From Acidobacteriota bacterium (GTDB taxonomy: Bacteria; Acidobacteriota; Terriglobia; Bryobacterales; Bryobacteraceae): 41,935 nt of DNA. A program made the translations under genes and the position numbers. Positions 9,023 through 17,634 of the stretch are shown here, piece by piece; within the stretch, counting starts at the first letter, position 1, and the number at the start of each line of letters is the position of its first letter. The notes under the pieces were generated by a model. That model did no database searches and was not told the DNA's origin. It saw nothing but the letters and a program-made list of their open reading frames with translations. Where the stretch lies: NCBI GenBank assembly GCA_947470805.1, contig CANIVU010000082.1:1-41935 (forward strand). The letters are read 5' to 3'.

Positions 9023-9601
9023 ATGAATATTTGTGTGTACTGCGGATCGAACCCGGGGTTTGATCCGGCGTTCCGGGAAGCGGCGATCGCACTGGGAACC
9101 GGGATGGGCCGGCGCGGGGATCGCCTGGTGTATGGCGGTAGCCACTTGGGGATGATGGGAATGCTGGCTGACGCGGTGCTGGCAGCGGGCGGCGCGGTGA
9201 CTGGAGTGATTCCACGTTTGCTGGTGGAAAAAGAGGCGGCGTATCTGGCGCTGAAGGACCTGCATCTGGTGGATTCGATGCACGACCGCAAGGCGAAGAT
9301 GGCGGATCTGGCCGATGGATTCGTGTCGCTGCCGGGCGGCTTCGGCACGTTGGACGAGACGTTTGAAATTGCCACGTGGGCGCAGTTGGGCCTTCACGCC
9401 AAGCCGCTGGTGCTGTGGAATGTGAATGGGTTTTACGATGCGTTGTTCACGTTTCTGGACGGGATTGTGAAAGCTGGGCTGCTACGGCCGCAGCATCGGG
9501 CACTGGTTCGGGAGGCGCGCAGTCTGGACGAAGTTTTCACGCGATTGGCGGAGCCGGTGGAACCGGGCGGCGGCAAATGGCTGCCGGGGGATTTGCGTTA
9601 G
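9023..9601 (+). CDS. LOG-family protein (TIGR00730), nucleoside 5'-monophosphate phosphoribohydrolase
   Basis: This 192-residue cytoplasmic Rossmann-fold protein belongs to the LOG family, whose members remove ribose 5-phosphate from cytokinin or purine nucleotide monophosphates. The signature PGGFGTLDE (residues 104-112) and the nucleotide-binding YGGSHLGMMG near residues 37-46 are present, along with the MHDRK element that supplies the catalytic arginine. ATG at 9023 is preceded by AGGG a few bases upstream and starts exactly at the conserved MNICVYCGSNPG. The gene diverges from the glycosidase-like gene, with 24 bases between the starts. Use in cytokinin metabolism versus nucleotide salvage cannot be decided here. 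Confidence 0.93.
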   Translation: MNICVYCGSNPGFDPAFREAAIALGTGMGRRGDRLVYGGSHLGMMGMLADAVLAAGGAVTGVIPRLLVEKEAAYLALKDLHLVDSMHDRKAKMADLADGFVSLPGGFGTLDETFEIATWAQLGLHAKPLVLWNVNGFYDALFTFLDGIVKAGLLRPQHRALVREARSLDEVFTRLAEPVEPGGGKWLPGDLR

Positions 9602-9764
9602 AGCGAAGCCGTTTCGCACGGCGGCTCGATGCCCAACGATTGCGACGGCTGCTGCCGGCAACAGCGTTGGCCAGAACGCGGTTATCGAGCAGAATCGCGT
9701 TGACGGTATCCAGCGCCGAAACTGAAGCACAGAGAAACAGGATGAGAAGGAGGAACCTGCCCAT
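9537..9764 (-). CDS. possible small exported protein after the M48 protease gene
   Basis: A 75-residue frame starts 7 bases after the stop of the M48 protease gene, with GGAGG inside the end of that gene. It begins with a convincing signal peptide (MGRFLLLILFLCASVSA). After residue ~37 the sequence becomes arginine- and proline-rich and overlaps the 3' end of the convergent LOG gene, which argues that the tail may not be conserved. It may be a real small exported protein or a degenerate gene remnant. No function can be suggested. Confidence 0.35.
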   Translation of the reverse strand: MGRFLLLILFLCASVSALDTVNAILLDNRVLANAVAGSSRRNRWASSRRAKRLRSNANPPAAICRRPVPPAPPIA

Positions 9765-9771
9765 GCCAGAA

Positions 9772-10593
9772 TCATCCTCCGCACTTCTCCTGCTTGACCT
9801 TCAACGCCTCCGGCATCCACTTCTGGAACTGGCGAATGCGGGTTTCGTGGCTGGGGTGGGTGGACATGAACTGCGATGGGCCGCGGCCACCGCTGGCCTG
9901 CCCCATTCGCTCCCACAACTTCGGCGCCTCGGTAGGATCGAAACACGCGCGCGCCACGTAGATCAGGCCCATATAATCGGCTTCCGATTCATGTTCCCGA
10001 GAGAACGGCAACAGTACTCCGAACTGCGCCCCGACGCCGAGAGCCCCCATCACCGCGCGCTGCTGGCCCGGCTCCATATCGCTGATCGCCACGCCGGCGG
10101 CCATCGTGCCGATTTGCACCAACTTCTGGTGCGCCATTCGCTCCGCACCGTGTCTCGCAATGGCGTGGGCAATCTCGTGCCCCATGATGACGGCGAGCCC
10201 GTCGGCATTCTTCGCCACCGGCAGAATGCCGGTGTACACAGCCACCTTCCCGCCCGGCAAACAGAAGGCGTTGACCTGGGGCGAGTCGATCAGATTGTAA
10301 TCCCACTTGAAGCCAGGGTCCTCGGAAACGGCGCTGATGCGCCGGCCGATTTCCTTAATCAATTGCGCGTTCTTGCCTTCGGTGACAACATGTTCCTGCC
10401 GCAATATCTGCCGATATGACTGTAGACCCAGCGCCGACTCCTGATCCCGGCTGATATCCACTAACTGCTTGCGTCCGGTAAGCGGAACCACCTCGCGATT
10501 GGAGAAATAGTAGTAGATACCGTAGAGCGCGAAGAGCAGAATGGGAAGCAGCTTGACGCCGCTTCCCCGCGAACCGTTTCCAAGTGGGCCCAT
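9772..10593 (-). CDS. M48-family membrane metalloprotease
   Basis: This 273-residue zinc metalloprotease of the M48 family (related to E. coli LoiP and YcaL, and to Oma1) handles misfolded envelope proteins in known relatives. An N-terminal hydrophobic segment (residues 14-31, LLPILLFALYGIYYYF) would anchor or export it. The zinc motif is HEIAH (His139, Glu140, His143), and the third ligand is in EHESEADYMG (about residues 200-208). A later STHPSHETRI motif is typical of the family. It ends in KCGG. It lies 5 bases after the stop of the DUF937 gene on the same strand, so the two are likely an operon. Confidence 0.92.
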   Translation of the reverse strand: MGPLGNGSRGSGVKLLPILLFALYGIYYYFSNREVVPLTGRKQLVDISRDQESALGLQSYRQILRQEHVVTEGKNAQLIKEIGRRISAVSEDPGFKWDYNLIDSPQVNAFCLPGGKVAVYTGILPVAKNADGLAVIMGHEIAHAIARHGAERMAHQKLVQIGTMAAGVAISDMEPGQQRAVMGALGVGAQFGVLLPFSREHESEADYMGLIYVARACFDPTEAPKLWERMGQASGGRGPSQFMSTHPSHETRIRQFQKWMPEALKVKQEKCGG

Positions 10594-10598
10594 AGCAG

Positions 10599-11159
10599 TT
10601 ACCGGTTGCGCATGTAGCGGCCGATCATACCCAACACATCGTCGGCCACCGACCCGTCGCGGTTGGAATCAAGCAGCGGCGTCAACATGCCCAACAACCC
10701 CTCCGGCTGCGCCGGCGCGTCCTGTCCGCCAAGGAACCCAGCCGCCGAAGACTGCTTGCTCAGCGAACCCATCACCATCGTGGCAACTACGGGGAGCATC
10801 TGTTTCAGCACGTCGGCACCGATACCGGTCTGCGCGCTGGCCTGCGCCGCCACTTCGCGGCTCGCTTCTTTACTGCCCAAAAGGTGGCCGAGAATGCCAT
10901 TGCCTTCGGTGGTGGTCTCTTCGCTACCCAAAAGCTCAGGATTGTCGAGGTACTGGCTGTGGTTGCCGCCGGAAAGGGCACCGAGTAATCCGTCCAGACC
11001 TCCTTCGGCCGAGATGTTCCGCTGTAACCCACCGCCCAGCGCAGGGACCAACTGTTGCAGCGCCGCCATCGTCTGGTTCTCATCTAGCCCAAAACGGCTG
11101 CCCAACTGCCCGACAGCGGCGTTGCCACCGGCGCTCATCAACATTTCAAGAAGATTCAT
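10599..11159 (-). CDS. DUF937 family protein
   Basis: This 186-residue protein begins MNLLEMLMSAGGNAAVGQL and has the DUF937 (YidB-like) layout: an N-terminal helical part with QLGSRFGLDENQTMAALQQLVPAL and a second repeat with LKQMLPVVATMVMG. It ends in SNRDGSVADDVLGMIGRYM, which contains a calcium-loop-like DSNRDGS. The family has no established biochemical activity. ATG at 11159 is preceded by AAGGA about 9 bases upstream. The frame runs on to 11222, but that extension lacks the conserved start and a ribosome site. It is probably co-transcribed with the M48 protease. Confidence 0.85.
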   Translation of the reverse strand: MNLLEMLMSAGGNAAVGQLGSRFGLDENQTMAALQQLVPALGGGLQRNISAEGGLDGLLGALSGGNHSQYLDNPELLGSEETTTEGNGILGHLLGSKEASREVAAQASAQTGIGADVLKQMLPVVATMVMGSLSKQSSAAGFLGGQDAPAQPEGLLGMLTPLLDSNRDGSVADDVLGMIGRYMRNR

Positions 11160-11348
11160 CGTTCTGTTTCCTTTTCCCACGGCAATCCAAAGCGATCGCC
11201 TTACTACAGATGCCGCTACCAATTTAGCTGTTTCCTAAAAACTCCGGCGAGAGATTTTTTTGTTTATGCTTGCAACGGAACCCGCGTTGCGGGACTCTAC
11301 CTATTCGTGGAGCGTTCGGCTTCACGGGATTGCGAGGAGACACGAAAC

Positions 11349-11747
11349 ATGGATTTCGAAACCGTTAAAGCCAAGTATCAGAGTGTGATTGACCTGGCCA
11401 AATCGAAAAATGTGAAGCTGCACAATGTTCACATTGAAAACGACAAGCTGCTCATTAAGGGCGATGCGCCGAACGAAGACGTGAAGAACGCCGTTTGGAA
11501 TGAAGCGAAGGCGGTCGACCCGGTTCATGCCGATCTGACGCTCGACATCAACATCGACCCGAGCCTGCCGGCGCCCCCGCCGGACGTGAAGCACTATACC
11601 GTCGTCGGCGGCGATTCGCTCTGGCGCATCGCGCAAAACGAGTTGGGCAATGGCGCGCGCTACCCCGAAATCATCGCCGCCAACCCCGGCAAGTTGAAGG
11701 ACGAGCATTCCGTCATTCACCCCGGCGACGTGCTGATCATCCCGTAG
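11349..11747 (+). CDS. BON-LysM protein similar to Kbp (YgaU)
   Basis: This 132-residue protein has no signal peptide. Residues 1-70 look like a BON domain ([28 protein letters not shown]). After a Pro-rich linker (LPAPPP), residues 81-132 form a LysM domain ([32 protein letters not shown], ending HPGDVLIIP). The same order is found in E. coli Kbp/YgaU, a cytoplasmic potassium-binding protein, so a similar role is likely but unproven. ATG at 11349 has AGGAGA about 8 bases upstream. A strong terminator follows the gene. Confidence 0.9.
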   Translation: MDFETVKAKYQSVIDLAKSKNVKLHNVHIENDKLLIKGDAPNEDVKNAVWNEAKAVDPVHADLTLDINIDPSLPAPPPDVKHYTVVGGDSLWRIAQNELGNGARYPEIIAANPGKLKDEHSVIHPGDVLIIP

Positions 11748-11772
11748 TTCGCTAGTCTGTAAAGGAAGAAGG

Positions 11773-11804
11773 CGGCGGCGCTTCGGCGCCGCCGTTTTTA
11801 TTTC
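11773..11804 (+). terminator. strong intrinsic terminator after the BON-LysM gene
   Basis: cggcggcgc (11773-11781) and gcgccgccg (11786-11794) pair perfectly over 9 bp around a stable TTCG tetraloop, followed by TTTTTATTT. It ends one base before the ATG of the pseudouridine synthase gene, leaving no room for a separate ribosome site. Confidence 0.9.
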
Positions 11805-11805
11805 T

Positions 11806-12378
11806 ATGCGATACCTGTTGCTCTACAAACCCTTTGGCGTGCTGACGCAGTTCACCGACCGTACCGTGCCGCCGCGCCCCACGCTGGCCGACTACGTCCC
11901 GATCCCCCATGTCTACTCCGCCGGCCGCCTGGATGCCGATAGCGAGGGGCTACTTCTGCTGACCGACGACGGCCGCCTGAAGAACCGCCTGATGCAACCG
12001 GAATTCGCCCATACTCGCACTTACTATGTACAAGTGGAGGGTATCCCGGACGACCGCGCCTTGCAGGAACTCTCCGCGGGCGTCCTCGTACAGGGAGAAT
12101 GGACGCGCCCCGCCGAGGCAAAGCGAATCGCCGAACCCGCGCTGGAGGCACGCGTGCCACCAATACGGTTCCGTGCCGCGATTCCGACGTCCTGGATCTC
12201 ACTCACACTCACCGAAGGCCGCAACCGGCAAGTACGCCGCATGACGGCCGCCGTTGGCTTTCCCACGCTGCGACTGGTCCGCTGGTCGATGGAGAACCTC
12301 ACCATCGCCGGCATGACGCCCGGGCAGTGGCGCGATCTATCCGGCCCCGAACTACGCTCATTGAAAAAGCGCCTCTAG
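11806..12378 (+). CDS. rluE: RluE-like 23S rRNA pseudouridine synthase
   Basis: This 190-residue protein is an RsuA/RluB/RluE/RluF-family pseudouridine synthase. It contains the [17 protein letters not shown] motif with catalytic Asp43, and a C-terminal [23 protein letters not shown]. The absence of an N-terminal S4 domain, and the start [18 protein letters not shown], point to RluE, which modifies U2457 in E. coli 23S rRNA. The start codon directly follows the T-tract of a terminator and has no Shine-Dalgarno sequence, so leaderless translation or controlled read-through is possible. Its stop shares the CTAG palindrome with the stop of the convergent permease gene. Confidence 0.9.
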   Translation: MRYLLLYKPFGVLTQFTDRTVPPRPTLADYVPIPHVYSAGRLDADSEGLLLLTDDGRLKNRLMQPEFAHTRTYYVQVEGIPDDRALQELSAGVLVQGEWTRPAEAKRIAEPALEARVPPIRFRAAIPTSWISLTLTEGRNRQVRRMTAAVGFPTLRLVRWSMENLTIAGMTPGQWRDLSGPELRSLKKRL

Positions 12379-13355
12379 CGGGACCATAACAGCCACACGA
12401 AAAACGGCCCGCCAAGCAGCGCCGTCGTCACGCCGACGGGTATCTCCATCGGCGCCAGGACGCTGCGCGAAATTGTGTCGCAAATCACCAGAAACGCGCC
12501 GCCGCCAAAGATGGCGGCGGGCATCAGCACCCGGTAGTCCGGGCCCACAACCCGCCGCAGCAGGTGCGGTACGATCAGGCCAACGAAGGCGATTGGGCCG
12601 GTGATCGCCGTCGTGCTGCCCACCAGAATCGCACCCGCCGCGAAGCCCTGCCAGGTGATGCGCCGCGTGTCCACGCCCCGGCCAGTGGCCCAGGCGTCAC
12701 CAAACGAAATTACGTTCAGGACTCGCGACAGGCGCAGCAGCCAAATGCAAACAGGTAGAATCACGAGCGCCAGAATGGCCAGCACCGGGTACTCCACCGC
12801 GTCCACGCCGCCCAGCAGCCAGTGCGTAATTTGGAAGCTCTTAGTGATCCCGGCCAGATTGTGAAACAGCAACACCAGAGACATGCAGATGCCATTCACA
12901 GCGATGCCTGTCAGCAGCAAAGTAAACGACGTGAACCGGCGCAGTTGCCCCAACGCGGCCACAAACGCAATCACCACCGCGGCCCCCGCCAACGCCGCGA
13001 CCCACACAACCGGAAAGCCTGCCGCATCGCCCGGATAGAACGCGATCGCCGTCACCGCGCCGAGCGACGCGGCCGACGAAACACCAAGGCTCGACGGCGT
13101 CGCCAAAGCATCGCGCAGCAACGCCTGGAACAGCGCGCCCGCGACTGACAAAGCGGCTCCGGTCAGTAGCGCCAACAGCGTTCGCGGCACCCGCAGATTC
13201 ACGAAAATATTCCAGTCCGGCGCCTCGCGCCGCAGCAGGTTCCCGTAGTCCATTCCCGATCCGCCAACAAACGGACAGACAACGGCCGTCACCACCGCCG
13301 CCAGCAGCGACAGGAACAAGACCCGTTGCGCGCGTTGCCGGAGATCAGCGGCCAT
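12375..13355 (-). CDS. btuC: FecCD/BtuC-type ABC transporter permease, probably for cobalamin
   Basis: This 326-residue inner-membrane permease has the FecCD family layout of many hydrophobic segments. Recognisable elements include the N-terminal [26 protein letters not shown]-like stretch ([18 protein letters not shown]), [12 protein letters not shown], the coupling region [10 protein letters not shown] and the late [21 protein letters not shown]. It is the last gene of a four-gene unit behind a cobalamin riboswitch, so vitamin B12 or corrinoid is the inferred cargo rather than iron siderophore or haem. The start overlaps the ATPase gene by 11 bases, which suggests coupled translation. Confidence 0.93.
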   Translation of the reverse strand: MAADLRQRAQRVLFLSLLAAVVTAVVCPFVGGSGMDYGNLLRREAPDWNIFVNLRVPRTLLALLTGAALSVAGALFQALLRDALATPSSLGVSSAASLGAVTAIAFYPGDAAGFPVVWVAALAGAAVVIAFVAALGQLRRFTSFTLLLTGIAVNGICMSLVLLFHNLAGITKSFQITHWLLGGVDAVEYPVLAILALVILPVCIWLLRLSRVLNVISFGDAWATGRGVDTRRITWQGFAAGAILVGSTTAITGPIAFVGLIVPHLLRRVVGPDYRVLMPAAIFGGGAFLVICDTISRSVLAPMEIPVGVTTALLGGPFFVWLLWSR

Positions 13356-14115
13356 ATGTCAGAAACACCCGCCCTTCCGTATTCTGATGCCAATGGAATG
13401 GCACGTGAAAGACGCGCTCCAGATCGGCCGGCCGCATCGCGTCACACGGCGGACCATCGGCAACCAATCGGCCCTGTTCCAACAACCACACCCGGTCGGC
13501 ATTCTGCGCCGCCAGCGCCAGGTGGTGGGTCACCACCAGTACAAGTTGTCCGTCATCACGGAGCGAGCCCAACAGCTCCCACAACTGGGCTTCATTCTTA
13601 GGGTCCAGATGCGCGCCCGGTTCGTCCAGCAGAAGGATCGGCGCCTGCTGGCACAACGCGGCAGCCACCAGTACACGCTGCTTCTCGCCGCCGCTCAACG
13701 TGGAAAACCGCCGCGTACGGAACGGCTCCAGCCTCGCCCGCGTGATCGCCAGTTCCATCGCCGCGTAGTCGTCGCTGTTCTCGTACAGCCCACGTCCATA
13801 GGGGATCCGGCCGGTCAGTACGACCTCTTCCACGGTGAATGGAATATCCACTGGAATCGATTGCGGCACGTGCGCTACCAGGCGGCACAGTTCGGCGCGC
13901 TCCATTGTGTGGGTGTCCCGGCCCTGAACGCGGCAGACTCCGCCACCGGGCTGTTTCTGCCCGGCGATCAAATCCAATAACGTCGATTTGCCGGCGCCAT
14001 TCGGGCCAGCGATGGCGATGACCTCCCGCCGCTCCGCCGTGGCCGTCACCCCGTTCACAACGTTCGCACCGCCTGGGTAGGCGAAGGCTAAGTTCTCCAC
14101 CGCCAGTAAGCTCAT
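13345..14115 (-). CDS. btuD: ABC transporter ATPase, probably for cobalamin
   Basis: This 256-residue ATPase powers the FecCD-type importer. Walker A is GPNGAGKST (residues 37-45), the signature is LSGGEKQR (140-147), Walker B is ILLLDEP (160-166), and the switch His lies in VVTHHLALA. ATG at 14115 starts at the conserved MSLLAVENLAFAYPGG and overlaps the stop of the binding-protein gene (ATGA). A longer upstream frame to 14253 overlaps that gene and is Gly/Arg-rich, so it is rejected. The cargo is assigned from the riboswitch and the neighbouring genes. Confidence 0.93.
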   Translation of the reverse strand: MSLLAVENLAFAYPGGANVVNGVTATAERREVIAIAGPNGAGKSTLLDLIAGQKQPGGGVCRVQGRDTHTMERAELCRLVAHVPQSIPVDIPFTVEEVVLTGRIPYGRGLYENSDDYAAMELAITRARLEPFRTRRFSTLSGGEKQRVLVAAALCQQAPILLLDEPGAHLDPKNEAQLWELLGSLRDDGQLVLVVTHHLALAAQNADRVWLLEQGRLVADGPPCDAMRPADLERVFHVPFHWHQNTEGRVFLTYGR

Positions 14116-14975
14116 CGCGGGTCCCCGTAGAGCATCGCCGCGAACGCCTCGGCAGCCTCCACCACCCGCGGCCCCGGCACAACGAAGATGTCCGCCGCTA
14201 CGGCAAACACCTTCTTCTGTGCCACCGCGCGAATTCCCGGCTGCGTCTCCCACAGCCTGACAACGGAGCGTTTGTGTTCCTCCGTCACGCCCGTCGTCGC
14301 CGCCATATCACCCATGTCCACAATCGCGTCCGGCGCCAATCGCAGCACCGCTTCCAGCGAAATCTTCGGATAGGTCACCGGCGAATCCGACAGTACGTTG
14401 CGTCCGCCGGCGGCCCGGATGAGATCGTTCAGAAAGGATCCACGACCCACCGCGATCATCCCATCCAGCCGCGCCGGCGTGCGTCCCACGATGAAAAGTA
14501 ACGACCGCGGCGGCTTCCCCGCATGGCGCTTTTCAATCGCCGCCAGCCGCGCACGCATATCCCGTTCCACCGCGATTCCCTTCTCCGTCAGGCCGATCGC
14601 CGCACCGATCTCGCGCACGGACCGGAGCGTCTCCTCCAGATTCGTATTCCGCAGCGCCAGCGTACGCAACCCCAGCCCGTTCAACTGCGCCAGGATTTGC
14701 TTCTGCTCAGAATGCACCAGAACAAGGTCCGGCCGCAGTCGCGCAATCGCCTCCACGTTGGGGTTCAGATAGTCCCCCACGCGCGGCAACTTCTCCACCG
14801 CCGCCGGGTAGTGACAATAGGTGGAAACGGCCACCAACCGGTCCCCGGCACCCAGCGCGAAGACTGTCTCCGTAAAGCCTGGTGCAGTGGACACGATGCG
14901 CGCGGGCGGCGCTGCGCAAACGGCCGTGGCCGCCAGCAACAACCCGATCACCGCGCGCATCCATTCCCGTTTCAT
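14112..14975 (-). CDS. btuF: BtuF-like periplasmic corrinoid-binding protein
   Basis: This 287-residue protein has a signal peptide (MKREWMRAVIGLLLAATAVCA) followed by the two-lobed helical-backbone fold of class III binding proteins: RIVSTAPGFTETVFALGAGDRLVAVS, then GDYLNPNVEAIARLRPDLVLVH, and in the second lobe SFLNDLIRAAGGRNVL. It would receive cobalamin from the outer-membrane receptor and pass it to the permease and ATPase. Its start overlaps the stop of the TonB receptor gene by one base (TAATG), and its stop overlaps the ATPase start. It has no lipobox at the cleavage site, so it is probably soluble. Confidence 0.92.
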   Translation of the reverse strand: MKREWMRAVIGLLLAATAVCAAPPARIVSTAPGFTETVFALGAGDRLVAVSTYCHYPAAVEKLPRVGDYLNPNVEAIARLRPDLVLVHSEQKQILAQLNGLGLRTLALRNTNLEETLRSVREIGAAIGLTEKGIAVERDMRARLAAIEKRHAGKPPRSLLFIVGRTPARLDGMIAVGRGSFLNDLIRAAGGRNVLSDSPVTYPKISLEAVLRLAPDAIVDMGDMAATTGVTEEHKRSVVRLWETQPGIRAVAQKKVFAVAADIFVVPGPRVVEAAEAFAAMLYGDPR

Positions 14976-17410
14976 TACTTGAACAACACCTGCACGCCGG
15001 TCAGTACAGTGCCGCGCACCGCCTGGAAACCGTTTTCGTAATAGCGCTGATTCAACACGTTATCCACCTTGGCGTAGGCTTTCAGCGAAACTTTTTCGCC
15101 GGTCCACAGCATGTGACTTACTACAATATCGAGCTTTGTCACACCATCGAACTCATAGGCTCGCGTCCGCGTTCCCGCGAACAGCGGCCCATAGTAGTTC
15201 GAAGACCGGTAGAGGTCCGCCGTCACATCCGTCTTCCGGCCGAACTGGTGGTTCACCATCGCCATGAACGAATGTGCCGGAATACCCAGCGCACTCCACA
15301 CCCCGCGAACTGTCGAGTCCTGATCGGTATCCGCATTCACATAGGCGTACGACGCACGGAACAGGGTGGAACGAACAGGGCGCATCTCCGCCGTAAATTC
15401 CGCGCCCCGCGAGGTGCCGCCGGCACCGTTGATGTAGCCGGAGTTCCTGCCGAACGGATCGAAGCCCGGGCGCACAACGTTGCCGGAGGAGTCGAACTGC
15501 GTGATTTGCACTGTGCGCGTGTAGAACCATGTGCCGCTCAAACGAACCCGGTCGCGCGCAAAGTACTGATCCACACCGCCGCCGATCGAGTTGTACCGGT
15601 CCGGCGCCAACCGTGGGTCGCCATACGGACTGAAGGCGATGGCATTCAACACTGAGTTGTAGAAGAACCCGGTGCCGTAGCGCTCGTACAAACCCGGCGC
15701 GCGATACGCATTGCCGCCATGCACGCGGAGCTTGGTTCCGGAGCGAGGAAGGAAGTACGAGACCGCCACATCGCCCGTCAACGCCCGCGGCGGCGTCACG
15801 GCTTGTACCTTCGCGTAGTTGTTGACCGCGCCGGTGTAGATAAACTCCGGTCGATCCAGCGAGAACATCTGCGCGCGCCCAGAGAACGAAACCTGCAGAC
15901 GCTGTTGCAGCAGTGACATCTGATTGGCGAAATAGATGGCGTTCGAACGTTGGCCCGCGTTGGTCCGTGTACGAACGGCGGTCGGAGCCGGCAGCCGATT
16001 GTCATCCAGATTCAGGTATCCCTCACGCTCAAACTCATAGCCGCCCGCAAGCGAGAACCACGAGCGCGGGCGCCATTGCACCTTCGTATCCAGCGTGTCG
16101 ATGTCGCCCTGAAACTGGCTGTAGTTGGACACCGCCGGCTGGAAACCCGGGCCACCCGGCCCGTTCTGGCCAATGCGATTCGTATGCACGCGCTGGTAGC
16201 TGGTCTGCCAATCGGCAGTCGAGTGCAACTGCTGTCGTAGGATCAGCGCGCCGCTCCAAAAGCGGGACGCCCGGCGATTGTCCGGATCATTCCGTCCCGG
16301 TACAAACGTCGCGTTTCCGGGAGTAATGGGCAGGCCAAGCGCCGATCGAACCACCTGGTCCGGGGCCAGCGGAATGGCCGGAATAATGGTGCTTGCGGGA
16401 ATGTTCGCGTTCGGCAAACCGCTGGTGGTGGGGCTCAGGTTGAGCTGCGTGAAATCATCGGAGAAAAAGATTCGGCCGGACAGTGAGGTCGTCGGCGTCA
16501 ACACATACCGCACGAAACTCTGTGCCCCGGAACTGCGCATCCGGTCGTCTCCATCAATGCCACTCATGACATTCAAATGCAGCAGCCCGCCGCTGTAGGT
16601 CAGGCGATTGTCCTTCACGCCGCCCCCCACGGTCGCGCGCGTGCGGAGGAGACCAAGCGTCCCGCCTTCCATCTGCAGTCCGCCATGCAGCTTGCCACCG
16701 CCCGCGTCGCTCACCACGTTCACGGTTCCTCCCACGGCATTGGTCCCGTACAACGAAGATCCCGACCCGCGCAGCACTTCCACGCGATCGAAATTGATGA
16801 CGTTAAACGTCGATAGAAACGATGCCGAATCACCCTGCAACGAGGCCACATCGCGGAAGCGAAGACCGTCAATCAGCACCGCGGTCGCGTCCGCGCGCAG
16901 GCCGCGCATCCGGATCGAAGTACCCTGCCCCGGGCCACCCAGATTGCGAATCAGCAAGCCGGGAGTATCCCGTAGCGCTTCCACCAGGCTGTATTCATTG
17001 CGCTGGGCGATTTCCGCCGCGCCGATCACCGTAGCCGCTTTCGACACCTGATCGATCGTCTGCGCCGCGCCTTCCGCTGTCACGACAATCCGTTGGTCGA
17101 TACCGGCCAACTCCAACTTCACCGTCACCGCGTCCCTGGCGTTAATCCGCTGCGAGACGCGCCGGAATCCATCCGCCGCCGCTTCCAATAGGTACTCGCC
17201 AGCCGGTGTGTCGGCAAACACAAAATCGCCATTTACGCTCTGCGCGCGCGCCACCGGTTCGGCCAGTCCGGAGCGATAAAGCACCAGCGACGCGCCGGTG
17301 ACGGGTTTCCCTTGCGGGTCCAGCACAGTGCCGTGCGGCGAAACCTGTGCGAATAAATTTGCGGTGAGTAGTATGCCCGCCGCGAACGAATAGATAGACG
17401 TGTGGCTCAT
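14975..17410 (-). CDS. btuB: TonB-dependent receptor, BtuB-like
   Basis: This 811-residue outer-membrane receptor has a signal peptide (MSHTSIYSFAAGILLTANLFA), then a carboxypeptidase-regulatory-like beta-sandwich at about residues 24-100 (GTVLDPQGKPVTGASLVLY). That domain is common in Acidobacteria and Bacteroidetes and absent from E. coli BtuB. A plug domain follows at about 115-230 (ALRDTPGLLIRNLGGPG, then RVEVLRGSGSSLYGTNAVGG), and then a beta-barrel to the C-terminus, ending GVQVLFK. Cobalamin is inferred as the cargo from the riboswitch in its leader. It is the first gene of the operon. Confidence 0.93.
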   Translation of the reverse strand: MSHTSIYSFAAGILLTANLFAQVSPHGTVLDPQGKPVTGASLVLYRSGLAEPVARAQSVNGDFVFADTPAGEYLLEAAADGFRRVSQRINARDAVTVKLELAGIDQRIVVTAEGAAQTIDQVSKAATVIGAAEIAQRNEYSLVEALRDTPGLLIRNLGGPGQGTSIRMRGLRADATAVLIDGLRFRDVASLQGDSASFLSTFNVINFDRVEVLRGSGSSLYGTNAVGGTVNVVSDAGGGKLHGGLQMEGGTLGLLRTRATVGGGVKDNRLTYSGGLLHLNVMSGIDGDDRMRSSGAQSFVRYVLTPTTSLSGRIFFSDDFTQLNLSPTTSGLPNANIPASTIIPAIPLAPDQVVRSALGLPITPGNATFVPGRNDPDNRRASRFWSGALILRQQLHSTADWQTSYQRVHTNRIGQNGPGGPGFQPAVSNYSQFQGDIDTLDTKVQWRPRSWFSLAGGYEFEREGYLNLDDNRLPAPTAVRTRTNAGQRSNAIYFANQMSLLQQRLQVSFSGRAQMFSLDRPEFIYTGAVNNYAKVQAVTPPRALTGDVAVSYFLPRSGTKLRVHGGNAYRAPGLYERYGTGFFYNSVLNAIAFSPYGDPRLAPDRYNSIGGGVDQYFARDRVRLSGTWFYTRTVQITQFDSSGNVVRPGFDPFGRNSGYINGAGGTSRGAEFTAEMRPVRSTLFRASYAYVNADTDQDSTVRGVWSALGIPAHSFMAMVNHQFGRKTDVTADLYRSSNYYGPLFAGTRTRAYEFDGVTKLDIVVSHMLWTGEKVSLKAYAKVDNVLNQRYYENGFQAVRGTVLTGVQVLFK

Positions 17411-17454
17411 GAGCCCTGCCCCTCCCTCGAGAGCAAAGTGAATGCAGCCTTGAT

Positions 17455-17633
17455 GGCTGTTCCCAGGCAGGTCTTCGGACTTATGGGCGGCCTACTCGTT
17501 GCTACTTCCCAGACGAAAAAACGCCCAGTGTCTCTCGCAACTTTCGTTCCCAATTACCGCTGCGGGGCAGTCCCGGAATCGAACCGGGTTCCCTTTTCAA
17601 CGTCCTCGCAAGAGGGCGTACCTCGGAAGCCTT
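17455..17633 (-). ncRNA. cobalamin riboswitch (B12 element) in the leader of the uptake operon
   Basis: On the minus strand this leader carries the class-I cobalamin riboswitch landmarks in order: AAAAGGGAA with the preceding gaggtacgccctc helix, CCGGT/CCGGGACTGCCCCGC, GCGGTAAT, the GAGAGACACTGGGCG segment of the B12-box region, TGGGAAG, and CCGAAGACCTGCCTGG at the 3' side. It ends about 45 bases before the receptor start codon, so it probably lowers translation or completes a stop when cobalamin is plentiful. The stretch GGTTCGATTCCGGGAC mimics a tRNA T-arm but belongs to this fold. Confidence 0.93.
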
Positions 17634-17634
17634 G

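Noticed and set aside
9600-11260. dif-like recombination site near the skew switch
   Set aside because: I searched by eye for a 28-bp site with an ATAATGTATATTATG-like core and found none, so the terminus idea rests only on base skew.
11281-11293. Short inverted repeat cccgc-gtt-gcggg upstream of the BON-LysM gene
   Set aside because: Five base pairs in GC-rich DNA are expected by chance; no promoter or operator context supports it.
17570-17600. tRNA-like T-arm (GGTTCGATTCCGGGAC on the minus strand)
   Set aside because: It lies inside the cobalamin riboswitch fold, in the CCGGT/CCGGGACTGCCCCGC region, and no acceptor stem, anticodon arm or D-arm can be drawn around it.
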